Source of the DNA: Paenibacillus hamazuiensis
Lineage (GTDB): Bacteria > Bacillota > Bacilli > Paenibacillales > NBRC-103111
Direction of reading: 5' to 3'
NCBI RefSeq assembly: GCF_023276405.1
Contig: NZ_JALRMO010000001.1
Location: forward strand, 1,860,001-1,924,000
Length of the DNA stretch: 64,000 nucleotides
The position numbers and the translations under genes were made by a program. Of this stretch, positions 7,874 through 16,848 are shown piece by piece. The notes beneath the pieces are model-generated. The model was given only the letters and a program-made list of their open reading frames with translations, did no database searches and was not told where the DNA came from. How positions within the stretch are numbered: position 1 is the first letter of the stretch; each line of letters starts with the position of its first letter.

Positions 7874-8440
7874 ATGGCGAACGATAAAAAATTTGAAGAA
7901 GTTACGGTGAAGACGGAGCCGATTTTTCAAGGCCGCGTCATTTCGCTGCAGGTCGATCATGTCAAGCTGCCGAACGGGGAAACGGCGACGCGGGAAATCG
8001 TTAGGCATCCGGGGGCGGTAGCCGTGCTTGCCCTGCTGGACGATAAGCTTCTGGTCGTTGAGCAGTACCGCAAACCCTTGGAAAAAAGCCAGGTTGAAAT
8101 TCCGGCAGGCAAGCTGGAACCGGGAGAGGAGCCGGCGGAAGCGGCAAAAAGGGAGCTGGAAGAGGAGACGGGTTACCGCTGCGAAAGCATCCGGCATTTG
8201 TGCTCGTTTTATACGTCTCCGGGATTTGCCGATGAAATTTTGCATCTGTACGTCGCCGAGAAGCTGACCAAAGGCACTGTTCAACTGGACGAGGACGAAT
8301 TTATCGACTGCGAAGCGATTACGCTCGAGCAGGCGCTTGATTTGATAAAACAGCAGCGGATCAGCGATGCGAAGACGATATTGGCCGTTTACGCGTGGCA
8401 GCTTTACCGGCTGACAGGGGCGTTTTCTCCCCATGAATGA
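7874..8440 (+). CDS. nudF: ADP-ribose pyrophosphatase (Nudix)
   Basis: Hydrolyses ADP-ribose to AMP and ribose 5-phosphate. The 188-residue protein has a complete Nudix box (G-x5-E-x7-RE-x2-EE-x-G) from about residue 76: GKLEPGEEPAEAAKRELEEE, then TG. The upstream strand typical of ADP-ribose enzymes (EVTVKTEPIFQGRVISLQVD) is present. GGGAGGAG stands eight bases before the ATG. The next gene overlaps its last eight bases, implying translational coupling. Confidence 0.92.
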   Translation: MANDKKFEEVTVKTEPIFQGRVISLQVDHVKLPNGETATREIVRHPGAVAVLALLDDKLLVVEQYRKPLEKSQVEIPAGKLEPGEEPAEAAKRELEEETGYRCESIRHLCSFYTSPGFADEILHLYVAEKLTKGTVQLDEDEFIDCEAITLEQALDLIKQQRISDAKTILAVYAWQLYRLTGAFSPHE

Positions 8441-9611
8441 ATATTACGTCGATCTGCATATTCATATCGGGCGAACGGAGGCGGGACAGGCGGTCAAAAT
8501 AAGCGCGGCAAACGATTTGACGTTTTACAATATCGCGAAGGAAGCCTCGGTGCGCAAAGGGATCGAAATGGTCGGCATCATCGATTGCCAGTCGCCCGGA
8601 GTGCAGGCCGAGATCGATTTTTACCTGGAGCGCGGCGACATGCGGGAGCTGCCCGGCGGCGGCATTCAGTACCATGATACGACGGTCGTCCTCGGCAGCG
8701 AAATCGAGGTGAGGGACCCGGGGATGAAAGCGGCCCACCTGCTGGCATATCTTCCGACGCTTGGGGCGATGCGGGAATTTACCGAATGGATGAAGAAGTC
8801 GATGAAAAACGTCGGACTCAGCTCGCAGCGCATTTACGTGCCGTCCCGCGTGCTGCAGGAGGAAGTGGTCGGCCGGGGAGGGATTTTGATTCCCGCCCAC
8901 ATTTTTACCCCGCATAAAAGCGTCTACGGGAGCGCGTCGACGAGGATGACGGATTTGCTGGACTTGGAGCAGGTCGCGGCGGTCGAGCTTGGCCTTAGCG
9001 CCGATTCGAAAATGGCCGGGCTCATTTCGGAGCTCGACCGGTATACGTATGTAACGAATTCGGATGCGCATTCTCTCGCCAAAATCGGCCGCGAATACAA
9101 CCGCATCGCGATGAAGGAACCCAGCTTTACGGAGCTGGTGAAGGCGCTCGGCTGCGCGGACGGCCGTGAGGTAACGGCGAATTTCGGGCTGAACCCTCGG
9201 CTCGGCAAGTATCACCGCACATACTGCGGGCTGTGCGAGTCGATTTTGGACGAAAGCGAGACGACGGTGGAACGCTGCTTATACTGCGGCAGCACGAAAA
9301 TCGTACGCGGGGTGATGGACCGCATCATTGCGATCGCCGACCGCGACGAACCGTTCGTTCCGAAGGATCGGCCGCCGTACTATTACCAGGTTCCGCTGGA
9401 ATTTATCCCCGGGCTCGGCCCGAAAAAGTTCGACCAACTGCTGGAACGATTCGGTACCGAGATGAACATTCTTCACCGTGCGTCCCGCGAGCAATTGGCC
9501 GAAACGGTTGGAGAGGAGATTGCCGAATATATCGTCCAGGCGCGCGAAGGAACGCTTACGCTCCATGTCGGAGGCGGCGGACGTTACGGCAAAGTGGGCA
9601 AGCTGGAGTAA
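8433..9611 (+). CDS. endonuclease Q family protein (PHP domain)
   Basis: Probable EndoQ-type repair nuclease, known in this family to nick DNA 5' of uracil, hypoxanthine and abasic sites. The 392 residues begin with a PHP metal-site strand (YYVDLHIHIGRTEAGQ) and continue with GIIDCQSPG near 49, SEIEVRD near 90, IPAHIFTPH near 154 and NSDAHS near 207. A zinc finger follows with Cys pairs CGLC (near 268) and CLYC (near 285). A helix-hairpin-helix (FIPGLGPKKFDQLLERFG) lies near 327. It overlaps nudF by eight bases. B. subtilis has the same neighbour (yqxK region). Confidence 0.82.
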   Translation: MNEYYVDLHIHIGRTEAGQAVKISAANDLTFYNIAKEASVRKGIEMVGIIDCQSPGVQAEIDFYLERGDMRELPGGGIQYHDTTVVLGSEIEVRDPGMKAAHLLAYLPTLGAMREFTEWMKKSMKNVGLSSQRIYVPSRVLQEEVVGRGGILIPAHIFTPHKSVYGSASTRMTDLLDLEQVAAVELGLSADSKMAGLISELDRYTYVTNSDAHSLAKIGREYNRIAMKEPSFTELVKALGCADGREVTANFGLNPRLGKYHRTYCGLCESILDESETTVERCLYCGSTKIVRGVMDRIIAIADRDEPFVPKDRPPYYYQVPLEFIPGLGPKKFDQLLERFGTEMNILHRASREQLAETVGEEIAEYIVQAREGTLTLHVGGGGRYGKVGKLE

Positions 9612-9627
9612 GCGCGGAACAAGTGAT

Positions 9628-9668
9628 AAAGCCGGTTTTTCCTAAGGCAGGAAAACCGGCTTTTTTTT
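9628..9668 (+). terminator. intrinsic terminator after nudF-endoQ
   Basis: AAAGCCGGTTTTTCCT pairs with AGGAAAACCGGCTTT around a short loop, followed by a run of eight T residues. Confidence 0.9.
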
Positions 9669-9790
9669 GGCTGCTCATTGCTGGGGAGCACCGCGAAGTT
9701 TTCATTATAAGAGAACTTGCCTTGGAAAACGTTCCATAAAAGGTTATATGATTGGAATAAAAACATATTAAAGTTAGGAGTCGTTAGCTC

Positions 9791-10525
9791 ATGAAACAAA
9801 ACAAATATGACGATCCCGGATTTTTCGAAAAATACAGTCAGATGCCCCGTTCGACCGGCGGCTTGAACGCCGCCGGGGAATGGCACGAGCTTCGAGCCAT
9901 GTTCCCCGAGCTGCGCGATAGACGCGTGCTTGACCTCGGCTGCGGCTTCGGCTGGCATTGCCGGTACGCCCGCCAGCAGCATGCGAGATCGGTGGTCGGA
10001 GTGGATATTTCCGAAAATATGCTGGCGCGGGCCAGAGAGAACACCGACGATCCCGCAATTGAGTACCGGCGGATGGCGATTGAGGACATCGACTTCGCCG
10101 AGCAGGAATTCGACGTTGTCATCAGCTCTCTGGCATTTCATTATGTTGAACGCTTCGAGGAAGTATGCCGTAAAGTACACCGCTTCCTTACGCCGGGAGG
10201 CTCCTTTGTCTTTTCGGTCGAGCATCCGGTATTTACCGCGCTTGCCGCCCAAGACTGGCATTACGGACCGCAGGGTGAAAGATTGCATTGGCCCGTCGAC
10301 AATTATCAAAGTGAAGGCCTGCGGCACACGTCATTTTTGGGCAGCGAGGTTACTAAGTATCATCGCACGGTCGCGACTTACTTGAATGCGTTGATCGATG
10401 CCGGCTTCAGGATCAGGAGACTTTCCGAACCTCAGCCTGCGCAAGAGCTGCTGGCCCAACATCCGGAAATGCGGGACGAAACCCGCCGGCCTATGTTTCT
10501 TATGATCGCAGCGGACAAAATATGA
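9791..10525 (+). CDS. class I SAM-dependent methyltransferase
   Basis: A 244-residue Rossmann-fold methyltransferase. Motif I is VLDLGCGFGWHCRYA near residue 45; motif II is VVGVDIS near 67; motif IV is DVVISSLAFHYV near 108. Motif post-I and a C-terminal lid (about 155-230) resemble the Methyltransf_11 group that acts on small molecules. TTAGGAG lies ten bases before the ATG. It is monocistronic and convergent with the alarmone synthetase gene. The substrate cannot be inferred. Confidence 0.75.
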   Translation: MKQNKYDDPGFFEKYSQMPRSTGGLNAAGEWHELRAMFPELRDRRVLDLGCGFGWHCRYARQQHARSVVGVDISENMLARARENTDDPAIEYRRMAIEDIDFAEQEFDVVISSLAFHYVERFEEVCRKVHRFLTPGGSFVFSVEHPVFTALAAQDWHYGPQGERLHWPVDNYQSEGLRHTSFLGSEVTKYHRTVATYLNALIDAGFRIRRLSEPQPAQELLAQHPEMRDETRRPMFLMIAADKI

Positions 10526-10556
10526 AACGAGTGGGCTGCGGGAGCGGCCAAATGAT

Positions 10557-11312
10557 TTATTCGGCGGATTCGCCGTCTCCCGCGCCCAGCATTTTCAGGA
10601 GCCCGGGAGGGAGCACGAACTGCTGGTTGTCGATCATAATGCGAACCAGCCTTTCGTCCTCGGACTCGGATTCGAGCTTCAGGTTCTCAATTTCGCGGTG
10701 CAGCCGCTCCATTTTTCTGTCCAACGCCGTTGCCGCATCGGCCGCCTCCTTCAGCTCCTCGAGAAGACGGGCGGGCACATTTTTTTCATATTTGTAATAG
10801 ATTTTGTGCTCGAGGCTCGCCCAAAAATCCATGGCAATGGTGCGGATCTGCACTTCAATGCATACTTTCTCCTGCCTGTCGGACATAAACACCGGGACCT
10901 CGATCAGCAGATGCAGACTTTGATATCCGTTCGGCTTCGGGTCGCGGATGTAATCCTTTTCCTCCAAGATAGTCAAATCGTTCTGCTTGGCCAGCATATC
11001 GCGAATCCGGTAAATGTCGTCGCGGAACGAGCAGGTAATGCGCAGTCCGGCAATGTCGCGAATATGGCGCCTGATCGAGTCGAAGGAGATCGGAACTCCT
11101 TTGCGCTGCAGCTTGTTCATGATGCTGTCGGGCGTTTTCAGCCGCGATTTCGTATATTCGATCGGGTTGTAGTCGTGCAGAAATTGAAACTCCTCTTTAA
11201 GAATTTCCACCTTCGTTTCCATCTCGTCCAAAGCAAATTTGTACATCATCATAAATCGGGTAATTTCCTGTCTAAAATGCTTCAATTGAGCCATGATCGG
11301 CATTTGATTCAT
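10557..11312 (-). CDS. small alarmone synthetase ((p)ppGpp synthetase, RelQ/RelP type)
   Basis: Single-domain GTP pyrophosphokinase making (p)ppGpp from ATP and GTP/GDP. The 251-residue protein has the RelA/SpoT synthetase signatures: RDIAGLRITCSFRDDIYRI near residue 88, DYIRDPKPNGYQSLHL near 122, and EVQIRTIAMDFWASLEHK near 153. A C-terminal helical region follows, with charged residues that could tetramerise as in RelQ. There is no hydrolase, TGS or ACT domain. The start at 11310-11312 is chosen for AAGGAG seven bases upstream; an upstream in-frame ATG at 11393 would add a very Arg-rich stretch. RelQ (YjbM) versus RelP (YwaC) is not settled. Confidence 0.85.
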   Translation of the reverse strand: MNQMPIMAQLKHFRQEITRFMMMYKFALDEMETKVEILKEEFQFLHDYNPIEYTKSRLKTPDSIMNKLQRKGVPISFDSIRRHIRDIAGLRITCSFRDDIYRIRDMLAKQNDLTILEEKDYIRDPKPNGYQSLHLLIEVPVFMSDRQEKVCIEVQIRTIAMDFWASLEHKIYYKYEKNVPARLLEELKEAADAATALDRKMERLHREIENLKLESESEDERLVRIMIDNQQFVLPPGLLKMLGAGDGESAE

Positions 11313-11556
11313 AGAGCGTCTCCTTCTGAAGCGGCGTCCGGCTGCGCGATCTGCCGATCGTCGTACCTTATTCGCCATTGATGGTTGATCCATTTTATCT
11401 TAACAAACAATGATCGCTCGCGCGAGTCTCCGCATCGAAAAGGGCGAAGAGCCAGCCGGTGTGGAAGAAATATTCCGCCAAGGGGAATGTTTGTTTGGGG
11501 GGCGCAGGAATGGTAAGATGGAGTTATCTGATTATGGAAAAAAAGGGGACGGTACC

Positions 11557-14500
11557 GTGTTAGCCTTCGATTGGACTTCATTTCACCCGGTGCTCGCGGA
11601 ATGGTTCCGCCGGACGTTCGGCGAGCCGACCGGCGTGCAGCGGCAGGTTTGGCAAGATTTGACGCCGCGCGAACACCTATTGATCGCCGCTCCTACAGGA
11701 TCGGGCAAAACGCTGGCCGCGCTGCTGCCCTGCCTGAACCGCGTGCTGGAGGAAAAAGCGATCTCTGCGGACAAACGCGCTTCCGGCGTCCGGCTGCTGT
11801 ACGTAACGCCGCTCAAGGCGCTGAACAACGACATCCATCATCACATTCTCCATTTCGCCGAAGAAATGAAGCGGGTGGCGGACGAACTAGTCGTGCCGTG
11901 GCCCGGTCTGACGGTCGGCGTACGCACCGGCGATACGTCGCAAAGCACGCGCGCGTCGATGCTGAAGCAGCCTCCGGATTTGCTCGTCACGACGCCGGAG
12001 TCGCTTTATTTGATGCTGTCCTCGTCCAAGGCGAGAGAGATGCTGAAAACGGTGGAGCAGATCATCGTCGATGAAATTCACGACCTGGCGGCGAGCCAGC
12101 GCGGCCTGCACCTGTCGCTATCGCTGGAACGGCTTATCGAGTGGTGCGGGCGTTCCCCGCAGCGGATCGGCGTTTCCGCGACGCAAAAGCCGCTGTCTCG
12201 CGTGGCGGCATTTTTGGGCGGCCGGGAGCCGGAGGATGGCGCTTTGCCGCAAGAGGATTCGGCGGCGCAGCGTCCCGGGGATGCGTATCGTCCGCGACCC
12301 GTGCGCATCATCGAAAGTGCGATGGACAAGACGTTTGAGCTGCTCGTGACGATGCCGGAGCAGCGGCTGCTCACCGCCGACAAGGAGGCGGTATGGACGC
12401 CGCTCGTCGAGCGCCTGCTGCAGCTGATGGAGGGCAGCCGCTCCACAATCGTGTTCGTGAACAACCGGCGGCTGTGCGAGCGGCTGACGCTGCACTTGAA
12501 CGACCACGTCGGCTATGAGCTCGCGCGCTCGCATCACGGCAGCGTCGCGCGCGAGAAGCGGTTGGACGTCGAACGCGCACTGAAGGCCGGCGAGCTGCGC
12601 TGCCTCGTGGCGACGTCGTCGCTCGAGCTCGGGATCGATGTCGGCCACGTCGATCTCGTGCTGCAGATCGACGCTCCGCCGAGCGCCGCCGCCGCGATCC
12701 AGCGCATCGGCCGCGCCGGCCACGCCGTCGGCGAAGCGAGCCGCGGCGCGATTATCGCGCGCACGCGCGGAGCGCTCGCCGAATGCGCGCTGCTCGCGCG
12801 GCTCGCCGTGCACCGCGACATCGAGGACATCCGCGTGCCGCAGGATGCCCTCGGCGTGCTGTGCCAGCACGTCGTGGCGATGGTCGCCACGGACGACTGG
12901 CCCGTGGCGCGCCTCGCGCAGACGCTCGCGCGCAGCGACGGCTACCGCGGCCTTACGCGCGAGCACCTCGAAGCGGTGCTGGCGGTGCTGGCCGGCTATT
13001 TCCCGTTCGTGCGCCCGCTGCTCGAATGGGACCGCAGCGCCGGCCTTCTGCGCCGCAACCAAACGACCGCCATGGCCGCAATCATGGGCGCAGGCACGAT
13101 CCCGCAAAGCTCATCGTATCCTGTGCATCACGCGGAAACCCGCGCTCATCTCGGCGAGCTCGATGAAGTATATATTCATGAGAGCCGGGTCGGCGACGTG
13201 TTTCAGCTCGGGACGTCTTCATGGAAAATTCAGTCGATCCGCAGCGACCGCGTTTATGTTACCGAAGCGGCGGGCGCTTTCAGTGAAATTCCGTTTTGGC
13301 AGGCGGAGGCGCCAGGCCGTTCGTATGAGCTGTCCATGAAGGCGGGGCGTTTTTTGGCAGAGCTGGAGGCGCGTGCGGAAAATGAGCCGATCGAAGCGGT
13401 GACGGACTGGCTCGGCGCTGAGTACTGCATGGATGCGGCAGCGGCCGGCCAGCTTATCGGGCTCATCCGTGCGCAGCGCGCCGCCGGCGCAGTGCCAACC
13501 GACCGCTGCATCGTCGTCGAGCATTACCGGGACGAGACGCACCGGCATCATGTGGTCGTGCACGGCTGGCTGGGCCGCAGGCTGAACCGGACCTGGCAGC
13601 TCGTGCTGCAGGCGAAGCTCGAAAGCCTCGCCGGCGTCAAGGTATACGCCGCCGCCAAGGACAACGGCATCGAGTTCGTGCTCGCCGACTGGAATCCGGA
13701 GTGGCTGCCGCTCTTGCTCTCCGTGCGGCCGGACGAAGCGCAGCGGCTCCTGCAGGAAGCGGTGCCGGGTTCGCCGCTGTTCGGCATGGCGTTCCGCCGG
13801 CTTGCCGAGACGTCGCTGCTGCTGCCGCGTTCGTTCACACGCGTGCCGGCGTGGAAAATAAGGCTCCGCTGCGAAGAGCTGCTGCGGGAGGCGCTGCCCC
13901 ACGCGGCAAGCTTCCCTTTTATCGCCGAAGCGATGCGTATCTGTTTGTACGAATTTCTCGACACGGAGCGTCTGATGCGGCTGCTTGCGGACTTAAGCGG
14001 CGGCGAGATCCGGCTTGCCGTCAGAAACAGCCATTTTCCATCGCCGTTCGCCGCCCAATTTACCGCCGATTACGTCAATACGCAAATGTACGAATCCGAC
14101 ATCATCGGCAAAGATCTGCAGCTGCATCTGCTCAGCGTAAGCCGCGAGCTGGCCGGCCAGCTGTTCGGCAGGGTGGGCCTTGCCCGATTGCTTGAGGCCG
14201 TGACCGCCGAAGATTCCGGCGAGCGCATCGACGTTCGAAGCGAGCGGGAGCTGCTGCGGTTATTGAAGACGCACGGCGATCTGCCGGCGGAAGAGATAGC
14301 TCGCATCGCGTCGTCGCCGCTGCCCGTCGTTTCGGACATGCTGGAGGATTTGCAGCGCCAGCAGAAGGCCGCGCTCATCCGGATCGGGGGCGACGAACGG
14401 TGGATCAGCGCCGACGAAGCGGATACATACGCCCGGTTTCCCGGCGATCCGGAGGCGGCTGCGTTTATTTTGACACGGTATATGGACCGCCAGCTTTACT

Positions 14501-15894
14501 TTACTTCGCAGCAGCTGAGCTCGGCGTACGGCGTTGAACCGGACCAGGCGAAGCGATGGATCGCCGAATGGCGGGAGCGGCAGCTGATCGAGCCTTCGCC
14601 GTTCGCGGAGCCCGGTCGGGAAGAGCTGTGGACGAGCCGGAGCGCGGCATCCCGCATGATCCGCTTATCCACGAGGTACATGCGGCAAAAATCCGAGCCC
14701 GTCGATGCGGAAAAGTACTGCGATTACTTGACGCAGCTTCAGCACGTGCGGGCGGACTGCCGGCAAACCGGCAGCGACGGTCTGAAGCAGGTCATTTCCA
14801 GGCTGCAGGGAATATTTTTGCCGCTTTCCCACTGGGAGTCGGGCGTCTTTCCGTCGCGGATGACGGAATACCGGAAAGAATGGCTTGATTTGCTGTGCGC
14901 TTCGGGTGACGTGCTGTGGATCGGCCGCAAAGACCCCGGGGAGAAAGAAGGGAAAATCGCGTTTTTCCTGGCCGAGTCAAGCGAGCTTCTCGCTTCGTGC
15001 ATCGACGGGGAGCTCCCGGAGCAGCAAGATGAGCTGTACGGGCTGCTGCAAAAAAAGGGAGCCAGTTTCCTGACCGCGATTTCCCGGGAGGTCGGACGCC
15101 CCCCGTCCGAGGTGATGGAGCAGCTCATGGAGCTTGTATGGCTTGGCAAAGTGTCCAACGACCAGTTCGCGCCGCTTCGTCTTCAAGGCTCGCGTTCCGC
15201 TAAAGCGCCGGCGAAATTCCAATCCGGCCTCGGCCGATGGTATGCGCTGGAGTCGATCGCCCCCTCCGGCGTGAAGCCGGAGCAGGCTGCGGTGCGCTGG
15301 GCGCATCATTTGCTGAACAGCTATGCTGTCGTGACGCGGGATATCGCCATGCAGCAGCATTTTATCGCTTGGGAAACGCTGCTGGAGGTGCTGAAGCAGC
15401 TGGAGATGTGGGGGCTCGTCACCCGAGGTTTTTGGATCAAAGGAATCGATTCCTTGCAGTTTTCCACGGCGGAAACGCTGGAGCGGATCCGGCAGCCCGC
15501 TGGGCTCGGCGAAGGGCGCTGGACGCTGCTGTCCTCCACGGACCCGGCCAACCCGTTTGGCCAGACGGTGAAATGGCCGGATATTCCCGGCATATCATTT
15601 GCCCGAAAGCCGGGCAATTATTTGATCATGGCCGGGGGCCGCTGGGTGATGTGGATCGAAAACAACGGCAGACGTTTTTTTACGATGGGAAAAGAACTTG
15701 TGCCGCTTAACGATGCCTCGTCGCTCAAGGACATTGTGAAAGCTTTGCTCGCACGGGCTTCCGTCCGCAAGCTCGTTGTCGACAGTTGGAACGGCGTGCC
15801 GGTGGGGCAGTCGGAGGCGGCAGTCCCGCTCAGTGAACTCGGTGCGGAGCGCGACCGGTCGTCCTTCGTCGTATGGCCGAGCAGTCTGAGGTAA
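11557..15894 (+). CDS. Lhr-type large DEAD/DEAH-box helicase
   Basis: Superfamily 2 ATP-dependent helicase of the long Lhr group. In order from the chosen GTG: Walker A APTGSGKT near residue 45, DEIH box DEIHDLAASQRG near 172, SATQKP motif III near 205, helicase-C with FVNNRRLCERL near 300, LVATSSLELGIDVG near 350 and QRIGRAGH near 375. A long Lhr C-terminal region of winged-helix and beta-barrel domains follows, about 1445 residues in all. GTG at 11557 is preceded by AAAGGGGA; an in-frame ATG at 11519 and the open frame back to 11410 are alternatives. In bacteria such proteins are linked to DNA/RNA repair. It stands alone. Confidence 0.8.
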   Translation: MLAFDWTSFHPVLAEWFRRTFGEPTGVQRQVWQDLTPREHLLIAAPTGSGKTLAALLPCLNRVLEEKAISADKRASGVRLLYVTPLKALNNDIHHHILHFAEEMKRVADELVVPWPGLTVGVRTGDTSQSTRASMLKQPPDLLVTTPESLYLMLSSSKAREMLKTVEQIIVDEIHDLAASQRGLHLSLSLERLIEWCGRSPQRIGVSATQKPLSRVAAFLGGREPEDGALPQEDSAAQRPGDAYRPRPVRIIESAMDKTFELLVTMPEQRLLTADKEAVWTPLVERLLQLMEGSRSTIVFVNNRRLCERLTLHLNDHVGYELARSHHGSVAREKRLDVERALKAGELRCLVATSSLELGIDVGHVDLVLQIDAPPSAAAAIQRIGRAGHAVGEASRGAIIARTRGALAECALLARLAVHRDIEDIRVPQDALGVLCQHVVAMVATDDWPVARLAQTLARSDGYRGLTREHLEAVLAVLAGYFPFVRPLLEWDRSAGLLRRNQTTAMAAIMGAGTIPQSSSYPVHHAETRAHLGELDEVYIHESRVGDVFQLGTSSWKIQSIRSDRVYVTEAAGAFSEIPFWQAEAPGRSYELSMKAGRFLAELEARAENEPIEAVTDWLGAEYCMDAAAAGQLIGLIRAQRAAGAVPTDRCIVVEHYRDETHRHHVVVHGWLGRRLNRTWQLVLQAKLESLAGVKVYAAAKDNGIEFVLADWNPEWLPLLLSVRPDEAQRLLQEAVPGSPLFGMAFRRLAETSLLLPRSFTRVPAWKIRLRCEELLREALPHAASFPFIAEAMRICLYEFLDTERLMRLLADLSGGEIRLAVRNSHFPSPFAAQFTADYVNTQMYESDIIGKDLQLHLLSVSRELAGQLFGRVGLARLLEAVTAEDSGERIDVRSERELLRLLKTHGDLPAEEIARIASSPLPVVSDMLEDLQRQQKAALIRIGGDERWISADEADTYARFPGDPEAAAFILTRYMDRQLYFTSQQLSSAYGVEPDQAKRWIAEWRERQLIEPSPFAEPGREELWTSRSAASRMIRLSTRYMRQKSEPVDAEKYCDYLTQLQHVRADCRQTGSDGLKQVISRLQGIFLPLSHWESGVFPSRMTEYRKEWLDLLCASGDVLWIGRKDPGEKEGKIAFFLAESSELLASCIDGELPEQQDELYGLLQKKGASFLTAISREVGRPPSEVMEQLMELVWLGKVSNDQFAPLRLQGSRSAKAPAKFQSGLGRWYALESIAPSGVKPEQAAVRWAHHLLNSYAVVTRDIAMQQHFIAWETLLEVLKQLEMWGLVTRGFWIKGIDSLQFSTAETLERIRQPAGLGEGRWTLLSSTDPANPFGQTVKWPDIPGISFARKPGNYLIMAGGRWVMWIENNGRRFFTMGKELVPLNDASSLKDIVKALLARASVRKLVVDSWNGVPVGQSEAAVPLSELGAERDRSSFVVWPSSLR

Positions 15895-15980
15895 TGTTGA
15901 CTCGCCACAGGTTTCCTTTTGAAAGAGCAGCGACCGGATGCAGCGGCTGCACCGTCGCGCCAGCGTGACGGACCCGGAGC

Positions 15981-16006
15981 GGAGTGTGCTAAAGGAAGCA
16001 CACTCC
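15981..16006. terminator. hairpin between convergent genes
   Basis: A perfect 9-base dyad, GGAGTGTGC/GCACACTCC, with an 8-base loop lies between the helicase (plus) and the SRPBCC gene (minus) and touches the latter's stop codon. T-runs are weak on both sides, so efficiency is uncertain. Confidence 0.5.
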
Positions 16007-16467
16007 TATTCGTTATGCCGTTTTTCGCAGAACATCTTAATTAGCGCCAATTCCTTCGTATAGATGCTTCGGGCAATCGGAGGATTCAGCTTGCTTTCCA
16101 GCCATCCGGCGAACCCTTTTTTCCTGCGCCATACGGTGTGCAGCGTTACGATGCAGCCGCTGCGTTCCGGCTCCGGCTCCATGAGAAAAAACGTTGTGAT
16201 GCCGGCGACAGGATCATCTTCCTGCAGCAATCGGCCCGGCTCCGGCTCACTGACGTACATGCGGAGATGGGTAGCGACGCCCAGCGCTTTCATCCGAACT
16301 CGTATGATCGTCCCTGCGCCGATCCCTCCTTCTTCCACCTCGAGCGATTGAAAATAAGGCTTTGGGAGCACATGTGGATGCCCATCGCGGTAATCCGCCA
16401 GCACCCGGTAAACCGACCCCGCTTCCGCCTGAACACGTTCGGATACCTTCACTTCATACGTACTCAT
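16006..16467 (-). CDS. SRPBCC-fold (polyketide cyclase/START-like) protein
   Basis: A 153-residue protein with the helix-grip pattern of SRPBCC ligand-binding proteins: an opening strand with VSERVQAEAGSVYRVLADYR (about 7-26), a central sheet including GAGTIIRVRM and GRLLQEDDP, and a long C-terminal helix RSIYTKELALIKMF. Such proteins bind hydrophobic ligands or act as cyclases or co-chaperones; nothing here points to one role. AGGGAGTTAG lies upstream of the ATG on the minus strand. It is a single gene. Confidence 0.65.
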   Translation of the reverse strand: MSTYEVKVSERVQAEAGSVYRVLADYRDGHPHVLPKPYFQSLEVEEGGIGAGTIIRVRMKALGVATHLRMYVSEPEPGRLLQEDDPVAGITTFFLMEPEPERSGCIVTLHTVWRRKKGFAGWLESKLNPPIARSIYTKELALIKMFCEKRHNE

Positions 16468-16585
16468 CTATAACTAACTCCCTTCGATATTGCCGCTTAT
16501 GACTGCAAACGGTTTAGGTTTAACTTTCCATCGATCCTTCCAATTCCTACTATTCTTCTTGCAGACCCGCGGTTCCTCTTTTTCC

Positions 16586-16615
16586 GTCATAGTTTTGGAC
16601 GCCGGTTCATAAGGT
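16586..16615 (+). promoter_or_regulatory. SigE-type promoter of spoIIM
   Basis: GTCATAGT (-35, 7/8 to GKCATATT), 14-base spacer, CATAAGGT (-10, 5/8 to CATACAMT). Same spacing as the mciZ and dacB candidates. spoIIM is a known SigE-regulon gene in B. subtilis. Transcription from here would carry a leader of about 225 bases containing the tandem hairpins. Confidence 0.6.
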
Positions 16616-16678
16616 GTATTAACCGGACAAGGTTGACAAGCCAGGCATGCCGCTCCATACGCACGGCCGATTCCGATT

Positions 16679-16840
16679 TTGCGAAGCCGGCTTTCCCTCC
16701 GGAAAGCCCGGATAAGCCCTTACGAAGCCAGCTTTCCCATGCGGAAAGCTCAGCCTATCCTTACGAAGCCAGCTTTCCCATGCGGAAAGCTCAGCCTATC
16801 CTTACGAAGCCAGCTTTCCTTGCGGAAAGCTCATAGGAGG
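16679..16840 (+). repeat. four tandem 41-bp hairpin repeats in the spoIIM leader
   Basis: Units start at 16679, 16720, 16761 and 16802, exactly 41 bases apart; units 2 and 3 are identical. Each is TT(A/G)CGAAGCC followed by AGCTTTCC...GGAAAGCT (GGCTTTCC/GGAAAGCC in unit 1). Units 2 and 3 end AGCCTATCC, while the last unit ends CATAGGAGG, the spoIIM ribosome binding site. CCTAT of the earlier units is complementary to ATAGG of that site. Related units precede bkdAA (1688-1785). Confidence 0.85.
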
Positions 16841-16848
16841 TACCCACC

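Noticed and set aside
11410-11556. N-terminal extension of the Lhr-type helicase
   Set aside because: The segment lacks helicase similarity and contains a promoter-like TTGTTT-N17-TAAGAT (about 11490-11520); GTG 11557 with AAAGGGGA fits better. The choice is not certain.
16679-16840. Resemblance to a short CRISPR array
   Set aside because: The units are contiguous with no unique spacers, and there are no cas genes.
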